This document shows, piece by piece, positions 5,538 to 8,232 of a stretch of 8,232 bases of DNA. The stretch is from Pseudomonadota bacterium (GTDB lineage Bacteria > Pseudomonadota > Alphaproteobacteria > Rhizobiales > Beijerinckiaceae). The notes under the pieces were generated by a model. The model made no database searches. It had not been told where the DNA came from and worked only from the letters and a program-made list of their open reading frames with translations. How positions within the stretch are numbered: the stretch's first letter is position 1; the number at the start of each line of letters is the position of its first letter. The translations under genes were made by a program, and so were the position numbers. The stretch lies in the NCBI GenBank assembly GCA_023422485.1, contig JAGTAM010000344.1, forward strand, positions 1 to 8,232, in the 5' to 3' direction.

Positions 5538-7241
5538 TCAGGCGGCGCTCCCGTTGGCATGTCCGTCGGCGAGGGGCTTCGCAGTCCCGTCGCGCAGCCC
5601 GCCGACGAGCGCGTCGAGGCTGCCCTTGCCCTCGGCAAAACCCGCCTCGTTCAGGATCGCCCCGAGAATCGGGCTGTTGTACTGGTAGCGCAGCAGGTGG
5701 CCCGACAGGCTGTCGCCGAGGCTGGCCGAGACGCTGCCCGCGCCGGTGCCGCCCATCATCCCGCCCGCGTCGAAGATGCGGATCGAGTCGATTTTCTCCA
5801 CCGCCCGCATGCTTTCGCGCAGCGCCTCCGGGATGATGCCGAGGCGCTTCAGCCCGGTCTCGAAGGCGCGGGCCTCGGGCGAGAGGGCGTTGCGGGCCTC
5901 GTTCATCACCCGCTCGCGCTCGGCCTCGGCCTGGCCGAGCTTGGCGATGGCCTCCGCCTTGGACGCGGCGGCCGTCGCCTCGGCCTCGGCCAGCGTGGTG
6001 ATGGCGTTGGCCCGGTCCTCGGCCGCGCGCCGCTCGGCCTCCGCCGTGACGGTGACGCCGGTCGCCTCCCGCTCCGCCTCGCGCTTGGCGGCGATGACCG
6101 CGATCTCGCGCTCGCGCTCGGCGATCTCCTTGGCCTTCGCCGTGGCGACGCGTTCCTCCGCCGCCACGGCCAGCGCTTCCGCCGTCTTGGCCGCGGCACG
6201 GGCCTCCGACTCCTTCTGCGAGCGCTCGGCGATCTTGATCGCGTTGTCCTGCAGGATGAGCTGGCGCTCGCGCTCGGCCTCCGCGTTGCGCTGGGCGATG
6301 GCGAGATCCGCCTCGATCCGCGCGCCCTCCGAGTTCTTGCGTGCCTCGGCCTCGCGCAGGCGCACCGCCTGCTCGCGCTCGATCCGTGCGGTCTCCTCGC
6401 TCTGCTGGGCGCGCTGCTCGGCCTGGGCGGTCTCGGCGCGGGTCTCGGCGGTCTTGTTGGCGATATCGCGCTCCTGGGCGAGTTCGGCCTCGCGGGTGGT
6501 GCGCTTAATCTCCAGTTGCTTGAGCGCGGTCTCGCGGTCCTTCTCGGCCACCGCCACCTCGGCATCGCGCTCGGTGGCGTTGCGCTCCTTGCGGCGCTGC
6601 TCGGTGATCTCCTTGAGCCGCGCCAAGCCTTCCGCATCGAACGAATTGTCGGGGTTGAAGTGCTCGATCGAGGTCTGGTCGAGGCGGGTGAGCGAGGCGG
6701 ATTCGAGTTCGAGGCCGTTGTGGCGCAGATCGCCCGAGACGGCCTCTTGCACGCCCTTCACGAAGGCGGCGCGCTTCTCCTGGAGGTCGGGCAGGGTCAT
6801 GCCGGCGGCGACTGCCCGCAGGGCATCGACGAACTTGGCCTCGATCAACTCGCGCAGCAGCATCGCGTCGTTGGTGCGGTCGCCCAGCGTCTGGGCGGCG
6901 AGCGCGATCGACTCCTCCCTGGGCTCGACCCGCACATAGAATTCGACGGTGATGTCGGCCCGCAACCGGTCTTTGGTGATGAGCGACTCGTTGCCCGAGC
7001 GCTTCACTTCGAGCCGGAGGGTGTTGAGGTTGACCATGGCGATCGAGTGGAAGACGGGCAGCAGCACCGCGCCGCCATCGACCACGACCTTGCGCCCGCC
7101 CAGACCCGTGCGGACGAAGGCGGTGTCCCGCGTCGTGCGCCGGTAGAGCCGGCTGAAGACGAAGCCGATGCCGAGCAAAGCCACGACGATGATGCCGGCG
7201 ATGACCAGCAGGTTGACGATGCCGGAACTGACCATGTCCAT
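5538..7241 (-). CDS. yqiK: Flotillin-family SPFH/band-7 membrane scaffold protein, YqiK-like
   Basis: This is a predicted inner-membrane scaffold that forms flotillin-type oligomers in membrane microdomains. The 567-aa product has one N-terminal membrane anchor (about 8-29), an SPFH/PHB domain (about 36-205, including ITKDRLRADITVEFYVRV), a long Glu/Ala/Arg-rich coiled coil (about 205-450, with repeated AEAER-type heptads) and a C-terminal tail (about 450-567) with a Gly-rich GGMMGGTGAG patch. The bitopic N-terminus and the adjacent YqiJ-like gene match the E. coli YqiJ-YqiK arrangement rather than the hairpin-anchored FloA type. The start ATG at 7241 is supported by AAAGGAT upstream; a second ATG two codons later is poorly spaced. 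It follows the YqiJ-like gene by 56 bases. Large open frames occur on the opposite strand but are by-products of the codon bias. The family call is strong; the physiological role in this organism is inferred. Confidence 0.92.
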   Translation of the reverse strand: MDMVSSGIVNLLVIAGIIVVALLGIGFVFSRLYRRTTRDTAFVRTGLGGRKVVVDGGAVLLPVFHSIAMVNLNTLRLEVKRSGNESLITKDRLRADITVEFYVRVEPREESIALAAQTLGDRTNDAMLLRELIEAKFVDALRAVAAGMTLPDLQEKRAAFVKGVQEAVSGDLRHNGLELESASLTRLDQTSIEHFNPDNSFDAEGLARLKEITEQRRKERNATERDAEVAVAEKDRETALKQLEIKRTTREAELAQERDIANKTAETRAETAQAEQRAQQSEETARIEREQAVRLREAEARKNSEGARIEADLAIAQRNAEAERERQLILQDNAIKIAERSQKESEARAAAKTAEALAVAAEERVATAKAKEIAEREREIAVIAAKREAEREATGVTVTAEAERRAAEDRANAITTLAEAEATAAASKAEAIAKLGQAEAERERVMNEARNALSPEARAFETGLKRLGIIPEALRESMRAVEKIDSIRIFDAGGMMGGTGAGSVSASLGDSLSGHLLRYQYNSPILGAILNEAGFAEGKGSLDALVGGLRDGTAKPLADGHANGSAA

Positions 7242-7297
7242 CGAGAGCGATCCTTTCGGCCAAGGGTTCGGTTAAGGGGTCGGCTGGGGAGGGGCGG

Positions 7298-7954
7298 TCA
7301 GAGATCGGGCGTGGCGGGGACCGCGACGAACACCGCCTCGGTCCGGTCCACGAGGAGGACGCGGGCGCCGGATTGCATGGCCGGAGCGCCGGGGGCGGCG
7401 CGGGCGCGCAGGAAGTGGGTGTTGCCGTGGCGGTCCACCGCCCGGACCTGGCCCGGCAGGCCCTCGTCGAGGGGGCCGAGAGTGACCTCGGCTGTGGTGC
7501 CGACCAGATCGTCGGCGGTGACGACGTAGCTCTCGTCGCGCGGGATCAGCCGGGCGATGGCACGGGTCGAGACGCGCAGGGCCGGGATCGTCGCCGCGCC
7601 GGCGACCGGAATGGCCAGGAGGGCGGGCAGGGGCGCCATGAGGGCGGCGGCGAGCCCCTGCACGAGGAAGCCCGCCAGAGCGAAGACGGCCAGCGCCAGG
7701 ATCAGGAGGATCAGGAAGGGCACGCGGCCGAGATTGATCCACGACATCAGCGCGGCCGGCGAGAACGCGCCGTCGGCATCCGCCGCGCTGGCGAGGTCGC
7801 CGCCGCCCGTCGCCTCGTGGCCGAGGGCATTGTCCATCAGCCCGGAGAGGGAATGGCCGACGAGGAGAGACAAGGCCTCCACTAGGACGAGGCCGGTCAT
7901 CACCGCCGCTGCCAGAGTGAAGGGGAACAGGGCGGGGCCGACCAGCGCGCTCAC
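7298..7954 (-). CDS. yqiJ: YqiJ-like (DUF1449/NfeD-type) membrane protein, flotillin partner
   Basis: This 218-aa inner-membrane protein has a membrane segment at about 8-33, a polar loop (about 38-75, rich in Gly, Ala and Asp), a double membrane stretch at about 79-126, and a C-terminal OB-fold-like domain (about 143-213: SYVVTADDLVGTTAEVTLG, GQVRAVDRHGNTHFLRA, ARVLLVDRTEAVFVAVP). NfeD-type OB-fold proteins are regularly encoded beside flotillins (YqiJ with YqiK in E. coli, YuaF with FloT in Bacillus) and are thought to assist their assembly. The start is GTG at 7954, whose GTGA overlaps the stop of the preceding gene, a classic translational-coupling arrangement. Length is close to E. coli YqiJ. 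Assignment rests on architecture and neighbour as much as on motif recall. Confidence 0.8.
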   Translation of the reverse strand: MSALVGPALFPFTLAAAVMTGLVLVEALSLLVGHSLSGLMDNALGHEATGGGDLASAADADGAFSPAALMSWINLGRVPFLILLILALAVFALAGFLVQGLAAALMAPLPALLAIPVAGAATIPALRVSTRAIARLIPRDESYVVTADDLVGTTAEVTLGPLDEGLPGQVRAVDRHGNTHFLRARAAPGAPAMQSGARVLLVDRTEAVFVAVPATPDL

Positions 7955-8232
7955 GAAGGCCGGCCTTGCTTCAGCGCGGCGAGCCGCCGCTCGATGGCGT
8001 CGTCGCGGTGGAGTCGGTCGAGTTCCTCGACCGAGGGATCGGCCACCGCCGAGGAGGTGCCGGTGACGCGGTCGATCGTCTGCAGCGATTGTTCGAGCTG
8101 ACGGGTGCGCGTCGCCTCATCGCGGCCGTAGCCGTCGAGCGGGTCGGCCGCCTTTGCCGGGGGCTGCCGCAGCAATGCGATCCGGTGCTCGGCGTCGCGA
8201 CGGGCGGCCTGGGCCGCCTGCATCGCCTTGGT
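7951..8232 (-). CDS. C-terminal part of a coiled-coil protein, possibly PspA/IM30-like (cut by the window edge)
   Basis: Ninety-four codons including the stop are visible, and the frame remains open at the right edge, so the ATG at 8223 is unlikely to be the true start. The visible part is Ala/Arg/Glu/Gln-rich and helical: AQAARRDAEHRIALLRQ, a DPLDGYGRDEATRTRQLEQSL segment, then a linker and a terminal DAIERRLAALKQ helix. PspA/IM30 proteins often end in a similar short helix (DDELAALK-like), and they are known neighbours of YqiJ/flotillin genes. That is the best guess but not proven from this fragment. It overlaps the YqiJ-like gene by 4 bases (GTGA), so the two are surely co-translated. If it is PspA, it would be a peripheral membrane-stress ESCRT-III-like protein. 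Confidence 0.55.
   Translation of the reverse strand, partial: TKAMQAAQAARRDAEHRIALLRQPPAKAADPLDGYGRDEATRTRQLEQSLQTIDRVTGTSSAVADPSVEELDRLHRDDAIERRLAALKQGRPS

Noticed and set aside
4448..5836. Plus-strand open frame of 462 codons opposite hemF.
   Set aside because: hemF is certain on the minus strand; the plus-strand translation is Arg-rich and without any domain.
7263..7294. Four G-runs upstream of the flotillin on the plus strand.
   Set aside because: The first loop is 9 nt, outside the usual 1-7 nt rule, and the transcribed strand's RNA would be C-rich.
5196..7529. Very long plus-strand open frame (777 codons) opposite the flotillin, continuing into the YqiJ-like gene.
   Set aside because: It spans the antisense of three clearly identified genes, reads as low-complexity Leu/Gly/Arg/Ala, and has no recognisable domain. 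High GC content and the E/A/R-rich coiled coil remove stops on this strand.

Overview
The window has the look of a high-GC alphaproteobacterial chromosome, most likely from the Hyphomicrobiales and possibly Methylobacterium/Methylorubrum. This rests on the codon and base composition (a sample 60-base line at 1261 is 42/60 G+C), on an FtcR/Rem-type flagellar regulator, on a full CtrA-type box, and on an aerobic HemF. No marker here fixes the genus, so that assignment is inference.

Layout. At the left, ftcR (minus strand, 73-753 or to 792) encodes an orphan OmpR-like flagellar regulator. It diverges from a subgroup-Ic aspartate aminotransferase (plus strand, 1163-2440). The roughly 370-base region between them holds a TTAA-N7-TTAACC CtrA-like box pointing at ftcR, a cluster of GTGAC/GTCAC dyads, and a 16-bp tandem duplication that doubles the aminotransferase ribosome binding site. 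After the aminotransferase the base composition falls sharply. From about 2540 to 3250 the DNA is AT-rich and carries one orphan membrane-protein gene (2746-3162) with an internal 24-bp tandem duplication, plus a possible tiny ORF and a terminator-like hairpin. This looks like a small acquired insertion.

Everything to the right lies on the minus strand. Read in the direction of transcription from the right edge, it comprises the C-terminal part of a coiled-coil protein that may be PspA/IM30-like (7951 to past the edge), a YqiJ-like NfeD-type membrane protein (7298-7954, with a GTGA stop/start overlap), and a YqiK-like flotillin (5538-7241). After a 130-base gap come hemF, oxygen-dependent coproporphyrinogen oxidase (4472-5407), and a compact RecD/Dda-type SF1B helicase (3305-4423) 48 bases further on.

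Together the first three minus-strand genes form a plausible membrane-stress or membrane-microdomain operon. hemF and the helicase may be a second, housekeeping transcript. I do not see a defence island, CRISPR array, insertion sequence, rRNA or tRNA. The most novel-looking parts are the AT-rich orphan island and the dense regulatory architecture between ftcR and the aminotransferase. Positions 1-72 lie downstream of ftcR and hold nothing I can name.
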